Below are positions 1-8,324 of a stretch of 64,000 bases of DNA, piece after piece. Numbering within the stretch: position 1 is the stretch's first letter; every line of letters starts with the position of its first letter. Made by a program: the position numbers and the translations under genes. The notes beneath the pieces are model-generated. The model was not told where the DNA came from and made no database searches. It saw only the letters and a list, made by a program, of their open reading frames with translations. Where the stretch lies: the NCBI RefSeq assembly GCF_024198255.1, contig NZ_JAJVKW010000002.1:434001-498000 (forward strand). Direction: 5' to 3'. This DNA is from Myxococcus guangdongensis (GTDB lineage Bacteria; Myxococcota; Myxococcia; Myxococcales; Myxococcaceae).

Positions 1-641
1 AGGTCACTGACCTCGGGCACGGTCTCTGTCTTGAGCTGGGAGAGGCCATGACTCGAGCCATCCTTCACCGCCTGCAGGGTCTTCTCATGCACCTCCCGCT
101 GCGAGGTGTGGATGTTGTCCACCATGAGGTCCAGCCCCTCCATGGCGGTCCTGAACTGACCCTCCAGGCCCCGGACGTCCCGGTCGTACATCAAGGCCTG
201 CTTGGTGAACTTGGCGGCGATCTCCCCGGCCTCGATGGCGTGCTTGCAGCACGGGCACTTCCCCTGGCAGGCGGCGCACTTGAGGCCTTCGGCGGTGGCG
301 ATCGCCCCGAAGTTCATCGAACCTGCGCGCAGCATCTCGCCGGTGACGCTCGCCGCCGCCATGTACGCGTGCAGGCTGTTCATCGCCACGTAGGAGCCGG
401 CGATGGCCCGGTTGCTGACCGCGTAGTAGTTGAGCGCGCGTGCCTCCAGCACGCCCATGGAGAACGCCATCGCGTCGCCGTGCTGCTGCAGGGACATCTT
501 GCGGCGCAGCGCGTGGCTCAGGTTGAAGCTGAGCGTCACCATCAGCGCGAGCACGAGGAACGACAGCGAGCCCAGGACGATGGCCTGCCCACGCTGGCGA
601 CGGCGGACAGGCCGCCTCAATAGGCGAACGAGAAGAGGCAT
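1..641 (-). CDS. TadG-like pilus assembly protein, copy 2 (runs off the left edge)
   Basis: The frame is open from the ATG at 641 to base 1, so only the first 213 residues are present. After a basic N-terminus (RRPVRRRQRGQ, residues 9-19) comes one hydrophobic segment (about 20-40), as in TadG-like proteins that anchor in the inner membrane and carry a large periplasmic part. It closely matches the TadG-like protein at 4007-5575, almost residue for residue over the first 100 positions. Both carry Cys at 122, 125, 129 and 132 (CxxCxxxCxxC). Its start lies 25 bases inside the end of the upstream tadE-like gene, exactly as in the other copy, so the two are probably translationally coupled. Family assignment is good; the specific role in the pilus is inferred. 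Confidence 0.8.
   Translation of the reverse strand, partial: MPLLVRLLRRPVRRRQRGQAIVLGSLSFLVLALMVTLSFNLSHALRRKMSLQQHGDAMAFSMGVLEARALNYYAVSNRAIAGSYVAMNSLHAYMAAASVTGEMLRAGSMNFGAIATAEGLKCAACQGKCPCCKHAIEAGEIAAKFTKQALMYDRDVRGLEGQFRTAMEGLDLMVDNIHTSQREVHEKTLQAVKDGSSHGLSQLKTETVPEVSD
340..601. repeat. Near-identical direct repeat of 5274-5535 (5' part of tadG copies)
   Basis: This stretch and 5274-5535 differ at only scattered positions, for example over the bases encoding residues 14-95 of both TadG-like proteins, while the flanking parts of the same genes differ far more. That points to a tandem duplication with later local gene conversion or strong constraint. Confidence 0.75.
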
Positions 642-1420
642 GCGTTCCTCGAGGGCAGGTCGTCGTTGTTGGTGTAGAGGTTCGACTGCATCCGCATGGT
701 GTAGGAGGCGCGGATGGGGGCGATGTAGATGCGCTTGGCCGCGGCGCTGTCATAGGGGCCCTCGCCGGTGGAGGCGCTCCCGAACCTCCGGCTGGACACC
801 AGGCCCTTCTCCTCCCCCTTCACCTCGCCCATGCGCATCAACATCGGCATGTCGCGGGCGCGGGCGGCGTTGAAGATGACCCAGTCCGCGAATGGGACGA
901 CCAGCCGGTAGTTGAACGTCACCTGGATGCGCAGCTTGGTGCGGTGGCTCGCCCGCCAGTCGCCGGACGTGGCGTTGTCCGGGTCATCGAAGTCCACCTC
1001 GCCGCCACTTCCGCCCGCGTCGGCCTTCGTCGGCCCGCAGATGGTGACCTCGGCGTACTTCAGCTCCGTGTCCGCCATCTTGTTGTCGTTGAGCTCCTTC
1101 CACTTGTCCGAGAACTCCTGCCCGCTGCCCACCGGACGCACGTACTCGATGCCGTCCGGGCCGGAGGAGCGCTTGGCGAGCATGGGCAGCAGCACCGCCA
1201 CCGCCGCCTTCTCCATCTCCCGCACGTTCGCGTTGTGGATGGAGCCGGCCCGCACCGCCTTGTAGGCCGCGTACTTCGTCAACAGCCGCGCCTGGTGCAT
1301 CAACCCGAGCTGCAGGATGCCCAGGATGAGGAACACGAAGAGCGGCAGGACAATCGCGGTCTCCACCGCGGACTGTCCAGACTGCGCCCTCGCAGGATGT
1401 AAGCGGAAGGGGCATCGCAT
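617..1420 (-). CDS. TadE-like pseudopilin/pilus assembly protein, copy 2
   Basis: 267 residues. The N-terminus has a short basic leader, then SGQSAVETAIVLPLFVFLIL, the hallmark of TadE-like proteins: a Gly followed five residues later by Glu (G-QSAV-E), then a hydrophobic stretch. This resembles the G/XXXXE site cut by the Tad prepilin peptidase. The remainder would be exported. It pairs with the TadE-like protein at 5551-6339: same length, same LMHQARLL and YAAYKAVRAGS blocks, same NACLF ending. The downstream tadG-like gene overlaps by 25 bases. It is the first gene after a 408-base gap and so probably has its own promoter. The role as minor pilin or assembly factor of a Tad/Flp pilus is known for the family and inferred here. 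Confidence 0.82.
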   Translation of the reverse strand: MRCPFRLHPARAQSGQSAVETAIVLPLFVFLILGILQLGLMHQARLLTKYAAYKAVRAGSIHNANVREMEKAAVAVLLPMLAKRSSGPDGIEYVRPVGSGQEFSDKWKELNDNKMADTELKYAEVTICGPTKADAGGSGGEVDFDDPDNATSGDWRASHRTKLRIQVTFNYRLVVPFADWVIFNAARARDMPMLMRMGEVKGEEKGLVSSRRFGSASTGEGPYDSAAAKRIYIAPIRASYTMRMQSNLYTNNDDLPSRNACLFSFAY

Positions 1421-1828
1421 CCATCAATCACTACCACGCACACAGAAAGAACCACAAAAGCCTGGGAATCGAATCTTCCATTCCCGACCCGCAATGTCCT
1501 GCGCCACACATCAATGACAGCCACACAGTGGACAAGGCCACTTCAACCACCCCGCCTGCCTGCCCGCATCGCCATCAAACAAATACAGGCATTCGCCTCA
1601 GGGAAATCCACGACATGACGACGCGGCAGTGACATTTCATTGCCCGCAAGGGCAGTACGAAGACTGTCTTTCGGAAAACACGTAAGGGTTTCCCGTCTGC
1701 CCTCCAGGCAGGCGGCACCCTCGCGCGCGAACGAAGCCCCTCAGACAGGAATCGAAACCGCCCGGCCGAATCCAGCGCGCCAGGAGCGCGCGACTCGTCA
1801 CCGGGCCGCGGGTACCGCGCCAGCGCCC
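1421..1828. other. 408-base non-coding gap inside the Tad-like cluster
   Basis: No frame here shows the G/C-rich third positions of the neighbouring genes, and part of it (about 1420-1680) is clearly richer in A/T than its surroundings. It lies between the end of the Flp-like gene and the start of the second TadE/TadG pair, all on the minus strand, so it should hold a terminator and/or the promoter of the second pair. I could not identify a convincing sigma70 or sigma54 promoter or a strong hairpin. Confidence 0.5.
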
Positions 1829-2035
1829 TTACGGGATGGGCGACTGGATGACGTAGTAGATGGAGTTGAAGTACCGGTGCAGCGCGTTCAGCAGCTGCAC
1901 GAGGAACGGCCACCCCATCACGGTGAAGCCCATCAACGCCGCGGTGACGACGGCGTACTCCACCATCGATTGGCCGCGCGCACGCGAAAGCTTCCTCACC
2001 GACTTCTCCACCACGGCCTCCTTCCCTTCACTCAT
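1829..2035 (-). CDS. Flp-like small pilin
   Basis: 68 residues. The segment GQSMVEYAVVTAALMGF contains G-QSMV-EY, the exact G/XXXXEY pattern that prepilin peptidases cut in Flp pilins, preceded by a 20-residue basic leader and followed by a hydrophobic helix. The mature part would be about 47 residues, typical of Flp pilins, although it ends in an unusual aromatic tail (RYFNSIYYV). The ATG at 2035 overlaps the stop of the preceding gene (ATGA), which fixes the start and suggests translational coupling. It probably forms the structural subunit of the Tad-type fibre, or a minor subunit if the major pilin gene lies elsewhere. Confidence 0.78.
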   Translation of the reverse strand: MSEGKEAVVEKSVRKLSRARGQSMVEYAVVTAALMGFTVMGWPFLVQLLNALHRYFNSIYYVIQSPIP

Positions 2036-2883
2036 GGCACACCCCCCCGCTGCAGCAGCGACAGCTGGAGCTCCACGCCCGGCTCGGGCAGCTTCAGGCG
2101 CAGCGTGGCGCGACCCATCGTCGTCCCCCGCATCACCTCGAACCCGATACCGCCCGCATCCATCGGCTCCACCGCCCCCAGCTCCCAGCCCTTCTCCTTC
2201 AACAGCGCCCGGTACTTCTCCCCCACCACCGCGGGCGAGTCCCCCGGCATCCTGCCCGACACCACGTGGTGCGCCGCGCCCTCCATGTCGAAGGACAGCG
2301 TCACCGGCTCGCTCAGCTCCGGCGGCAGCGGCATCCACTGCGGCACCTTCGAGGCCCGCTTGAGCAGCGGCGCCACCTGCCCCGCCGACACGAAGCCCAA
2401 GGTCTCCCCGCCCTGCGCCAGCACCGACACCAACCGCATCTCCTCCGTGGCCGGGCTCCAGTACCCCACCCAACCGCCGTTCACCCCGTGCCGCTCACCG
2501 AGCACCGGCAACCCGTTGTCGAGCAGCACCTTGCGGTAGTGCTCCAACACCTGCTCCGGCGTGTCCTGCGTCGTGAACCAGGCCACCGCGATGGGCACGT
2601 CCGGCCCCAGGTAGTCCACCGCGAGCAGCTCCGCGCGGCTGGCGCGCGGATACGCCGGGAAGTGCACCAGCGCCCGCTTCAGCGCCGCCTCCTCCCCGGG
2701 CGAGCGCCCCGGCGCCTTCGTCGGAGGCGCGTCATCCAACGAGGGCGGAGGAGACCACTCCTCGGACACGTCCCGCCGCCCGTAGACCGCCCCCTCCCAG
2801 GCGAAGCCGATCAACGAGCCCACCACCGCCACGGAGAACAGCAGCGCGGGCACGCGGATGACCAGGCTCGACGCTTTCGACAT
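2032..2883 (-). CDS. Tad-cluster membrane-anchored protein of unknown function
   Basis: 283 residues. An N-terminal hydrophobic segment (about residues 8-28, VPALLFSVAVVGSLIGFAW) would anchor it in the inner membrane. A Pro-rich linker (about 43-62) is followed by a soluble domain that looks like two similar halves, each with a pattern around a Tyr-Arg helix (EHYRKVLLDNG; EKYRALLKEKG). I do not recognise the family. The ATG at 2883 overlaps the stop of the upstream gene (ATGA), and its own stop overlaps the start of the flp-like gene, so it is embedded in the pilus operon. It is likely a cluster-specific accessory factor. An in-frame extension upstream to 2973 would overlap the previous gene by 90 bases and is not favoured. 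Confidence 0.7.
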   Translation of the reverse strand: MSKASSLVIRVPALLFSVAVVGSLIGFAWEGAVYGRRDVSEEWSPPPSLDDAPPTKAPGRSPGEEAALKRALVHFPAYPRASRAELLAVDYLGPDVPIAVAWFTTQDTPEQVLEHYRKVLLDNGLPVLGERHGVNGGWVGYWSPATEEMRLVSVLAQGGETLGFVSAGQVAPLLKRASKVPQWMPLPPELSEPVTLSFDMEGAAHHVVSGRMPGDSPAVVGEKYRALLKEKGWELGAVEPMDAGGIGFEVMRGTTMGRATLRLKLPEPGVELQLSLLQRGGVP

Positions 2884-4010
2884 CAGCACCGCTCCGCCTG
2901 GGGGCAGCCCAGGTAGTTGTTCCCTCGCGCGTTGTGCGTCTTCTCGTTGTTGTTGCGGTCCCAGTCCTTCCACTCGCTGTTGAAGTACGTGGCGCTGCTG
3001 CCGTTCTGGCTCATCTGCTGCGTCGGCCCGCCACTCGACGGGAACGGGACGATGGAGAGGCTCGCCTCGCGCGGGTCATCCCCCGGCGGCATGTCATCCA
3101 GCTTGATGTCGCTGCTGAGCACCTCTTGCGTGGCCTCGTTGACGAACGCCTCCGCGGCCGAGGACATCTGCTCGTAGGCCGGGTTGTCCCCGCTCGTGTA
3201 GATCTGCGACACGCGCGCGTAGAGGTTCTCCTGGTCGCCGTCCTCGGTGCCCGGCTCGTAGCGGGCCTCCTTGGTCAGCGCCCACGTGTCCGTCACGATG
3301 GCGATGCGCTCCCAGGGCAGCAGATAGACATCACCCGCCAGGCCGCGCGGGTCGTCCTGCAAGTCGCCGCCCTGCGCGTTGCTGTGGATGCCGTCGCTCT
3401 TCTTCTTCGTCTGCCGCGCCAGGTTCACCTGGCTGAAGTCCTGGAGGAAGGTGCGCGGCAACAGGTAGTTCTGCACGCCCAGCCGCGCCGAGCAGCGGAT
3501 GACGCCGCCCTTGCCGAAGTCATCCATGTACGCCTGGTGCAGCGTCACGTTGTACGCGCCCGCGGGCCCACCGCCGCCCCCACCGTTCGGGTCCGCCCGG
3601 TTCAGCGTGCACTCCACCTGCTGCGCGCCCGGGTTGAGCCAGCACGCGTGCGCCGTGACTTCGGCGTGGTGGCCCTCGTCGTTCTCGCACTCGGGGCCCT
3701 TGCCGGGGCCGAAGCTGTCCAGGCCCGACTCGTGGTCGCAGTACTGCAGCCGCGCGTAGTACTGCGCGCCGCTGAAGCCGTAGAAGGGCTCCTCCTCCCC
3801 ATCGGGTGGAGGGTCCTCGGGCTTCGTCGGGTAGTCCTGGACGGCGTAATCCCAGATGGTCGACAGCGCCGTCTCCTGCGAGTCGAGCGTGTGCCTCAGC
3901 AGGTCATCCACGAAGAGCGCGTACATGAACACGGGGATGATGACCAACATGCACAGCGCCGTCTCCACGGCGGCCGCGCCACGCCGTGCGCGTTGTCCAT
4001 AAGTCTTCAC
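2883..4010 (-). CDS. Large TadE/TadF-like pilus assembly protein
   Basis: 375 residues, starting at a GTG that overlaps the upstream stop (GTGA). The start ARRGAAAVETALCMLVIIPVF has the TadE/F-type G-AAAV-E motif and a single hydrophobic helix (about residues 10-34). The C-terminal region is large, polar and presumably exported, and includes several cysteines (for example C93, C106, C118, C128 area and a terminal CPQAERC). It is about 100 residues longer than the other two TadE-like proteins here. Its position between the tadG-like gene and the unknown membrane protein marks it as a cluster component. The assignment to TadE/F rests on the N-terminus only; the exported domain is not recognised. 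Confidence 0.72.
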   Translation of the reverse strand: MKTYGQRARRGAAAVETALCMLVIIPVFMYALFVDDLLRHTLDSQETALSTIWDYAVQDYPTKPEDPPPDGEEEPFYGFSGAQYYARLQYCDHESGLDSFGPGKGPECENDEGHHAEVTAHACWLNPGAQQVECTLNRADPNGGGGGGPAGAYNVTLHQAYMDDFGKGGVIRCSARLGVQNYLLPRTFLQDFSQVNLARQTKKKSDGIHSNAQGGDLQDDPRGLAGDVYLLPWERIAIVTDTWALTKEARYEPGTEDGDQENLYARVSQIYTSGDNPAYEQMSSAAEAFVNEATQEVLSSDIKLDDMPPGDDPREASLSIVPFPSSGGPTQQMSQNGSSATYFNSEWKDWDRNNNEKTHNARGNNYLGCPQAERC

Positions 4011-5575
4011 AGGGCCACCCCGTCCACCTGGGACATCTGCGCCGCGTCCGAGTTGCCCGCCGCCTCCAGCACCTGCTGCGCGTCCCCTTGCGTGAAGGGG
4101 TGCAGCTTGGCGCGCCAGTACGGCGCGAAGAGGTTGGGCGCCTCCTTCCAGCCGTCTTCACCGAAGCGGTGGTAGTAGACCAGGGACTTGGACATGGCCA
4201 TGCCCTCGGTCGCCGCCACGGTGAGGCTGCCCTGGCCCTGCTGTCCGTGGGTGAGGCGCACCTGCGCCGATGCGTTGAGCTCCCACGGCGCCTGACGCGT
4301 GTTGCCCACGCGGAAGGGCATGGACACGTAGCTGTACACGCGCGGCTGACCCCAGTCCCGGTCCGGGTCCGGGTTGGCGCGGAACTTCATGAAGCAGTTG
4401 CCGGAGCCCGCGCAGCCGGTGAGCGCGCGCGTGTTGACGCCCTCGAAGCGGTGCTGTCCCGAGTGCGCGCCGTTGTTCACGTGGCCACCGCCGCCGTCGT
4501 CGCTCCAGACCTCCGACTTGAAGTTGCTGGTGCCCACGCCGTGCTCCCAACGGTGGAAGATGTTGCCCTCGTCCGACGCGGCCACCATGGTGCCGTCGTT
4601 GCCACCGGACTGGCCGCCCTGGGTGAGCTGCCCCTTGCTCTTCACCGTCTTCGCGGTGCCCTTGGTGCCGGAGATGAGCTTCGTCGCCTCGTTGTCCGGA
4701 ATCTCGTCCAGCTCATCGAAGAACTGCGAGTTGAGGTACTTGGGCAGGTTGGCGGACACGCCGCCGCCCGGGCTGTCGCGGTTGGCGGACCACCCCGCGC
4801 GCGTGGCGTTGGCAATCTCGGTCATCACCCGCGCTCGGGCCTCGGGCGAGGTGTTGCTCTCGCTGCCCTGGCACTCCATGCCGTCCACCGCGCAGTTGAA
4901 CTCGTTGGCGTTGATGGAGCCCACCGCGGAGACCAAGTCGCTGGCGAGGGGCGCGGTGTAGTCGCGCAGCTGTCCCAGGCCGTGGCTCCTGCCGTCCTTG
5001 ACGGCCTGGAGCGTCTTGTCGTGGACCTCACGCTGGGCGGTGTGCATGTTGTCCGCCATCAGGTCCAGGGCCTCCATGGCCTGCCGGAAGTTGGACTCGA
5101 AGGCCTCCACCTTGTCGTCGTAGTCCTTGCCCGCGTCGCGGAAGTCGCCGGAGATCTTGAACGCCTCCGCCATGTGCTCGCAGTGGTCGCACATGAACTC
5201 GCACGCGACGCACAGGCCGAACTCAATCATGGCGATCTGCATGAAGTTGTTCGACGACGCGCGCATCATCTGCCCGGTGAGGCTGGCGGCGGACATGTAC
5301 GCGTGCAGGCTGTTCATCGCCACGTAGGAGCTGGCGATGGCCCGGTTGCTGACCGCGTAGTAGTTGAGCGCGCGCGCCTCCAGCACCGCCATGGAGAACG
5401 ACAGCGTGTCGCTGTGCTGCTGCAGGGACATCTTGCGGCGCAGCGCGTGGCTCAGGTTGAAGCTGAGCGTCACCATCAGCGCCAGGACGAGGAACGACAG
5501 CGAGCCCAGGACGATGGCCTGCCCGCGCTGGCGGCGACGCAAAGGCCGGCTCAGTAGGAGAACGGGAAGAGGCAT
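4007..5575 (-). CDS. TadG-like pilus assembly protein, copy 1
   Basis: 522 residues, complete. The basic N-terminus RPLRRRQRGQ is followed by a hydrophobic helix (about 21-40), as in the N-terminal TadG-like domain of Flp pilus proteins. The rest is predicted periplasmic, with a CxxCxxxCxxC cluster (C122, C125, C129, C132), further cysteines (for example in NEFNCAVDGMEC and GCAGSGNCF) and a Gly/Ser-rich middle. It starts at 5575 inside the upstream tadE-like gene (25-base overlap) and its stop overlaps the next start. The truncated homologue at the left edge shows the same layout. In characterised systems TadG links the assembly platform and envelope; that role is inferred here. Confidence 0.82.
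   Translation of the reverse strand: MPLPVLLLSRPLRRRQRGQAIVLGSLSFLVLALMVTLSFNLSHALRRKMSLQQHSDTLSFSMAVLEARALNYYAVSNRAIASSYVAMNSLHAYMSAASLTGQMMRASSNNFMQIAMIEFGLCVACEFMCDHCEHMAEAFKISGDFRDAGKDYDDKVEAFESNFRQAMEALDLMADNMHTAQREVHDKTLQAVKDGRSHGLGQLRDYTAPLASDLVSAVGSINANEFNCAVDGMECQGSESNTSPEARARVMTEIANATRAGWSANRDSPGGGVSANLPKYLNSQFFDELDEIPDNEATKLISGTKGTAKTVKSKGQLTQGGQSGGNDGTMVAASDEGNIFHRWEHGVGTSNFKSEVWSDDGGGGHVNNGAHSGQHRFEGVNTRALTGCAGSGNCFMKFRANPDPDRDWGQPRVYSYVSMPFRVGNTRQAPWELNASAQVRLTHGQQGQGSLTVAATEGMAMSKSLVYYHRFGEDGWKEAPNLFAPYWRAKLHPFTQGDAQQVLEAAGNSDAAQMSQVDGVAL
5274..5535. repeat. Direct repeat partner of 340-601
   Basis: This block encodes the N-terminal part of TadG-like copy 1 and is nearly identical to 340-601 in copy 2. 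It lies 4.9 kb away in the same orientation, so homologous recombination between the two could delete or amplify the intervening pilus genes. Confidence 0.75.
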
Positions 5576-6339
5576 GCGTTGCTCGCGGGCAGGGCGTTGG
5601 CGCCCAGGTACAGGTTGGACTGCATCCGCATGGTGTACGTGGTGCGGATGGGCATGATGTAGACGCCCTGGGAGGCGGCGCTCTCGTAGGGGCCCTCGCC
5701 CGTGGCGGCGCCTCCGAAGCGGCGGGTGGAGGTCTTGGACTGCTCCTCCGCCTTGATCTTCCCCATGCGCATCAGCATGGGCACCTCGCGGCCGCGCGCG
5801 GCCTTGTAGATGACCCAGTCCGCGAAGGGCACCACCAGCCGGAAGTTGAGCGTCAGCTGGATGCGCAGCTTGGTGCGGTGGTTCTCCCGCCAGCTCCTCG
5901 GGTGGATGTTGTCCGGGTCGTCGAAGTCGAACTCGCCGCCGCCGGAGACCTCCTCCTGCGTGGGGCCGCAGATGGTGACCTCCGCGTACTTGAGGTTCGC
6001 CCCGGGCATCTGGTTGTTCTTCAGCTCCTCGAACTTGGTCTGGAACTCCTGGGCGGTGCCGACGGGCTTGACGACCTCGATGCCGCCCTCACCCGAGGTG
6101 CGGGTGCTGAGGATGGGCAGGAGCACCGCGAGGGCCGCGGCCTCCATGGTCTCCACCTTGGCGTTGTGCAGCGAGCCCGCGCGCACGGCCTTGTACGCGG
6201 CGTACTTCGCCAGCAGGCGCGCCTGGTGCATCAGCCCCAGCTGCAACGTGCCCAGGATGAGGAACACGAACAGCGGCAGGACGATGGCGGACTCCACCGC
6301 GGCCTGGCCTGATTGGGCCCTTGTGGGGACGGAACGCAT
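5551..6339 (-). CDS. TadE-like pseudopilin/pilus assembly protein, copy 1
   Basis: 262 residues. The start MRSVPTRAQSGQAAVESAIV has the TadE-type G-QAAV-E site followed by a hydrophobic helix. The protein is collinear with the copy at 617-1420 (267 residues). The ATG at 6339 is preceded by a GAGG-type ribosome site. A longer in-frame start at 6465 follows an even better site (AAGGAGAGGG), but the intervening codons use many A/T third positions unlike the genes around it, so the shorter start is preferred. It is the first gene of the run on this strand, and the operon promoter should lie in 6340-6619. Confidence 0.82.
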   Translation of the reverse strand: MRSVPTRAQSGQAAVESAIVLPLFVFLILGTLQLGLMHQARLLAKYAAYKAVRAGSLHNAKVETMEAAALAVLLPILSTRTSGEGGIEVVKPVGTAQEFQTKFEELKNNQMPGANLKYAEVTICGPTQEEVSGGGEFDFDDPDNIHPRSWRENHRTKLRIQLTLNFRLVVPFADWVIYKAARGREVPMLMRMGKIKAEEQSKTSTRRFGGAATGEGPYESAASQGVYIMPIRTTYTMRMQSNLYLGANALPASNACLFPFSY

Positions 6340-6619
6340 CCAGCCTCGCTTCAGGAGCGGCACCCCACCGGGGGCTGCCGCCAGACGACAACAGGGTTGC
6401 ACGGACCTTGAGATCTCGCGAATGGGAGGCCCGTTGTTGCGAGCCTCTTTCCCCGCTCCGAGCATCCCTCTCCTTAGGTGAAAATGCCGTGCGCGAAAGA
6501 GCCGTTCGGCCAGATGACCGATGGGTCCCGGGAAAACTCTCAGCGCCTGGAAAAGCGGGTGACGCGAAGAGACATCCATGCACCGCTCGCACGGCTGCTC
6601 CCGGGCGGATGGGACGGGG

Positions 6620-8158
6620 CTAGCGGCGGCGGGCCATCTCCTGGATGAGCTCCACGTAGCGGCGGTTCTTCGGGTTGATTTTGAAGGCCTTGCGCAGGGC
6701 CTCGTCGGCCAGGGCCCACTGGCCCTCGCCCTGGGCCACCTCGCCCAGGAGGGCCCAGCCGTCCTCCAGACCGGGCTCCTGGCGGACCACCTCCTGGAGC
6801 TCCTGGAGGGCCAGCCGGCCATGGGACTCGGGCTTCATCAGGTATCGGGCCCAGGCGCGCCAGGCGTGGTGCAGGGGCTTGGGCTCGATGTCGCAGGCGT
6901 ACTCGAAGTACTCGAACGCGCCGGCGTACTGCTTGTCGGTGAGGCGGCGGCGGGCCTCGTCGAACTGCGTCTTCGCGTCGAGCAGGTCTGTGCGGATGCG
7001 GAACTGCTCGGCGGTGGAGGGGCGCCCGGTGGCGGTGCGCTCCTTCTCGCGGTGGGCGGCGCGGCGCTTTCGCCACAGCAGGTTCTGCTCCGCGTCGGAC
7101 AGGGTGCCGTAGGCGCGGGCGTAGGCGGCGAGGAGGGACTCGGCCTTGTCCTTGAGCTCGGGCGTCTGGAAGCGCAGGGGTGAGTAGCGCTCGGCCCAGG
7201 CGAGGAAGGCCCGGCGCAGCGGCAGGGGCTGCACGTCCTCGGGGACCTCCAGCAGGGCGAAGGGGTCCTTGCTCCGGTGCGAGAGGAAGGCCGACACCAG
7301 CGCGTCGCGCGTGGCCACGTCCTCATCGCTGAAGGGCAGGCCCCGGGCGGCGACGGGCTCGGGCGCCACGGGCTCCGGGGGTGGAGTGGCCACGGGCACG
7401 GCGCGCGAGGACAGCTCCACGGCCCGGGCGTCCACGTCCTCCACGAAGCCCGCGACGCCCAGGAGGCACAGCGCGTACAGCCGCCGCAGCACCGTCTCCG
7501 TGTCGAAGCCCGTGCGCTCCATCAGCTCGTTGAAGGTGGGGCGCTGGCGAAGCTGCTGGAGCAGCCGCGCGTCCTTGGACGACAGCTTGGGGCCCGACTC
7601 CAAGGCGGGCATCTGCCCGAAGCGACGCTCGTCGGTGAAGGTGAAGTGGGTGGCCACCGCGTCGAAGGGCATCACGCCCTCCACGCCCGTGAGGATGAGC
7701 TGCGCGGTGTTCATCCGCACGCTCGCGTCGGGCGTCTCCACGTCCGCGATGAGGCGGTACTTCGCGTCCACCCACCGGAAGCAGTCGAGCAGCTTGTGGG
7801 CCAGGTTCGCCTGGAGCTGCTTGTACAAGTCGAACGGGCTGATGAGCCCCTTCTGCACCAGCAGCCCGCCCATCTGCATGCCCGAGGAGACGCTCTCCGC
7901 CAGGGACTTCTGGTAGTCGACCTCCGACAGCTTGCCCTTCTCCACCAGGTACTTCCCCAGCGTCTCGTGGAGCAGGTTGGACTGGCACGCCACGGGCGAG
8001 CCGTCCTCGAAGAGGATGCGCTTCTCGCGCTGGCGCACCTTCAGCTCCAGCGTGCACGTGCGCTCCTCCGTCATCAGCGCCTGGAGCAGCAGCGGGAAGG
8101 GCGTGTCCGCGAGCAATCCCTCGCGCTGCCGGAGCACCTGCGACGGGGAGGGAAACAT
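6620..8158 (-). CDS. DUF4388 (PATAN-like) protein with degenerate J-domain-like and TPR regions
   Basis: 512 residues, no signal peptide, so cytoplasmic. Residues 10-140 resemble the DUF4388/PATAN domain common in myxobacterial signalling proteins. About 295-370 (DPFALLEVPEDVQ... YGTLSDAEQNLLWRKRR) has the helical layout of a DnaJ J-domain, but the essential HPD is replaced by YSPLRF at about 325-330, so Hsp70 stimulation is unlikely. From about 385 to the end are tetratricopeptide-like helices (FEYACDIEP, YLMKPESHGRLALQELQEV). A Pro/Ala/Val linker joins the halves (256-272). This reads as an adaptor for protein-protein contacts in regulation. The partner cannot be read from the sequence. A flanking gene at 63025 may be of a related type. 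Confidence 0.7.
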   Translation of the reverse strand: MFPSPSQVLRQREGLLADTPFPLLLQALMTEERTCTLELKVRQREKRILFEDGSPVACQSNLLHETLGKYLVEKGKLSEVDYQKSLAESVSSGMQMGGLLVQKGLISPFDLYKQLQANLAHKLLDCFRWVDAKYRLIADVETPDASVRMNTAQLILTGVEGVMPFDAVATHFTFTDERRFGQMPALESGPKLSSKDARLLQQLRQRPTFNELMERTGFDTETVLRRLYALCLLGVAGFVEDVDARAVELSSRAVPVATPPPEPVAPEPVAARGLPFSDEDVATRDALVSAFLSHRSKDPFALLEVPEDVQPLPLRRAFLAWAERYSPLRFQTPELKDKAESLLAAYARAYGTLSDAEQNLLWRKRRAAHREKERTATGRPSTAEQFRIRTDLLDAKTQFDEARRRLTDKQYAGAFEYFEYACDIEPKPLHHAWRAWARYLMKPESHGRLALQELQEVVRQEPGLEDGWALLGEVAQGEGQWALADEALRKAFKINPKNRRYVELIQEMARRR

Positions 8159-8324
8159 GGAGCGGGGGCCTCGGATGTGGACGCGGGGGAGGGACTGCGC
8201 CCCGAAGCCTACGCCCGTCCCGCCACTCCAGACATCCCCTGGACAACCGGCCCTTCACCGGGAGGTCCGAACAGCGAGCGAACCGGCCTCCACTCGCGGT
8301 CCGGGGGTCTCGGGCTACCCGGCG

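Noticed and set aside
1490..1515. Sigma54-like promoter (TGGCGC...TTGCGG on the minus strand)
   Set aside because: The spacing between the GG and GC elements is one base too long for a sigma54 site.
6340..6465. Extended start at 6465 for the TadE-like protein
   Set aside because: Ribosome site is good, but the codons between 6465 and 6339 have A/T-rich third positions and the paralogue begins at the equivalent of 6339.
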